This document shows, piece by piece, positions 63,359-64,000 of a stretch of DNA of 64,000 nucleotides (the stretch's first letter is position 1; every line of letters starts with the position of its first letter). The stretch covers positions 62,001 through 126,000 of the forward strand of contig CAZFOB010000003.1 of assembly GCA_964520325.1 (NCBI GenBank). Reading direction: 5' to 3'. A program made the translations under genes and the position numbers. Below the pieces are notes generated by a model that saw only the letters and a program-made list of their open reading frames with translations, was not told the origin of the DNA and ran no database searches. Source of the DNA: CAZFOB01 sp964520325. Lineage in GTDB: Bacteria; Actinomycetota; JAICYB01.

Positions 63359-64000
63359 GTCGCTCGCGATTCCTCTCGGACGATCTGCGCGAGTGCTTTT
63401 GCCCCCCGCTCGGACAGCGCGATGGTGAAGTGGTTGACGTCCGGGATGAGCACCTCCCGCAACGTCGGGAGCTTGGCGAGCCACGCTTGAACGGCTTCGT
63501 CGGTGTAGAGCGGCGGGACCTGGTTGAACAATCCGCGCGGCGCCCGTACGAGGAGTGTTGGGTGGCGCAGCGCCGCGATCGCGTCGGGGACGTCGCTCTC
63601 TTTCAGCTGGTCACCTCCGTCGGTGAGTACGGCCTCCTCGCTCACACCTGAGCGCATCTCCGGAGCGACGCCGACGAGATCGTAGGTGTAGTGCTCCTCG
63701 ACGTAGGCGTTCCACTCACCCGCGAAGGCCGGATGCGGACGCCAGAAGTCGAGGTAGGCCTCGAGCGTCGGGAAGGTCATGCGCAGACGGTCGAGCGACG
63801 GACCGATCACGGCACGCACAAGCTCGTCTGCCGGAAGGTCGGCAAGGGGGCCGAGGTCGAGCGGCAGGCCTCCGTCCAGAAGGATCAGACGCCTTACCCG
63901 TTCGGGGGCGCGGTGCGCCAGCACGACGGAAACGAATCCGCCCATCGAGTGTCCGAGCACGACCACGTCGCGGAGCCCCAGGTGATCGAGCACAGCGACG
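63355..64000 (-). CDS. Alpha/beta hydrolase, N-terminus cut by window
   Basis: About 215 C-terminal residues are visible; the start lies beyond 64000. The nucleophile elbow GHSMGGFVSVVLAHRAPERVRRLILLDGG, the late His in PDVNHFTIALSERGAKALAQIV, and PTLLVRAPRGLF on the acid strand place it among alpha/beta-fold esterases/lipases. The acid residue of the triad is not obvious. Substrate unknown. Confidence 0.82.
   Translation of the reverse strand, partial: VAVLDHLGLRDVVVLGHSMGGFVSVVLAHRAPERVRRLILLDGGLPLDLGPLADLPADELVRAVIGPSLDRLRMTFPTLEAYLDFWRPHPAFAGEWNAYVEEHYTYDLVGVAPEMRSGVSEEAVLTDGGDQLKESDVPDAIAALRHPTLLVRAPRGLFNQVPPLYTDEAVQAWLAKLPTLREVLIPDVNHFTIALSERGAKALAQIVREESRAT

Overview
The window looks like one contig of a high-GC, Gram-positive actinobacterium of an uncultured lineage, very probably a metagenome-assembled genome. 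A run of exactly 100 N at 14195-14294 is a scaffolding gap. Lineage evidence is the gene content: UPF0182, DUF3151, DUF3048, DUF3105, DUF1918, a suf operon with an embedded Rieske ferredoxin, lexA / SOS LysM protein / nrdR close together, HemQ, a class II ribonucleotide reductase, and many genes that appear leaderless (TAnnnT about 7 nt before ATG/GTG). I cannot fix the class from this sequence alone.

Layout. 1-3.6 kb: a two-domain siroheme-decarboxylase-like protein cut by the left edge, a CBS-citrate synthase fusion and an aldo/keto reductase. 3.7-14.4 kb: a secreted subtilase, then a coupled set (PDZ-Lon protease, sensor kinase, UPF0182 membrane protein, nitroreductase), then the proton pyrophosphatase HppA, whose C-terminal repeat is broken by the gap. 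14.4-19.2 kb (minus): two paralogous membrane sulfatase-like proteins flanking HemQ, plus an enoyl-CoA hydratase. 19.2-21.9 kb: a four-gene overlapping operon of a DapB-like dehydrogenase and a cobalt-type nitrile hydratase (beta, alpha, activator). 22-26.6 kb: lipoprotein, M14 carboxypeptidase, RHH-PIN module, HIT-like protein, hydrolase. 26.6-29.4 kb: accessory region with a second RHH-PIN module, a phage-like fragment, a XRE regulator with a membrane partner, tRNA-fMet and a Phd-PIN module. 29.4-32.6 kb: a structured leader before a transglycosylase-like protein, SRPBCC protein, sirtuin and two tandem secreted paralogues. 32.7-38.7 kb: sufB, then sufD-Rieske-sufC-sufS-sufU-sufT. 38.7-47.5 kb: DUF3105, lnt, DUF1918 protein with a histone-H1-like tail, trypsin-like protease, LLM oxidoreductase, gpsA, membrane protein, GH15. 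47.5-54.4 kb: lexA, sigma factor and its probable membrane partner, M23 peptidase, SOS-controlled LysM protein, nrdR and nrdJ. 54.4-57 kb: a second accessory stretch (SdpI-like, GNAT, broken SDR, APH-like kinase) with an integron attC-like palindrome. 57-64 kb: MFS exporter, frameshifted Rieske protein, zinc-ribbon membrane operon, dut, DUF3048 lipoprotein, small IscA-like ORF, DUF3151 and a hydrolase cut by the right edge.

How it works together. Iron and cofactor handling is prominent (siroheme decarboxylase-like, HemQ, SUF, Rieske, cobalt nitrile hydratase, B12-dependent NrdJ). DNA-damage and dNTP control is concentrated at 47.5-54.4 kb, with a LexA box at the LysM promoter and two NrdR-type boxes at the nrdR-nrdJ promoter. 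The least ordinary features are: stop-start relays made of five-codon mini-ORFs between the PDZ protease, kinase and UPF0182 genes; a 25-bp box repeated before both suf units; the attC-like site; the operators of the toxin-antitoxin modules; and the structured leader with a possible leaderless leader peptide before the transglycosylase-like gene.
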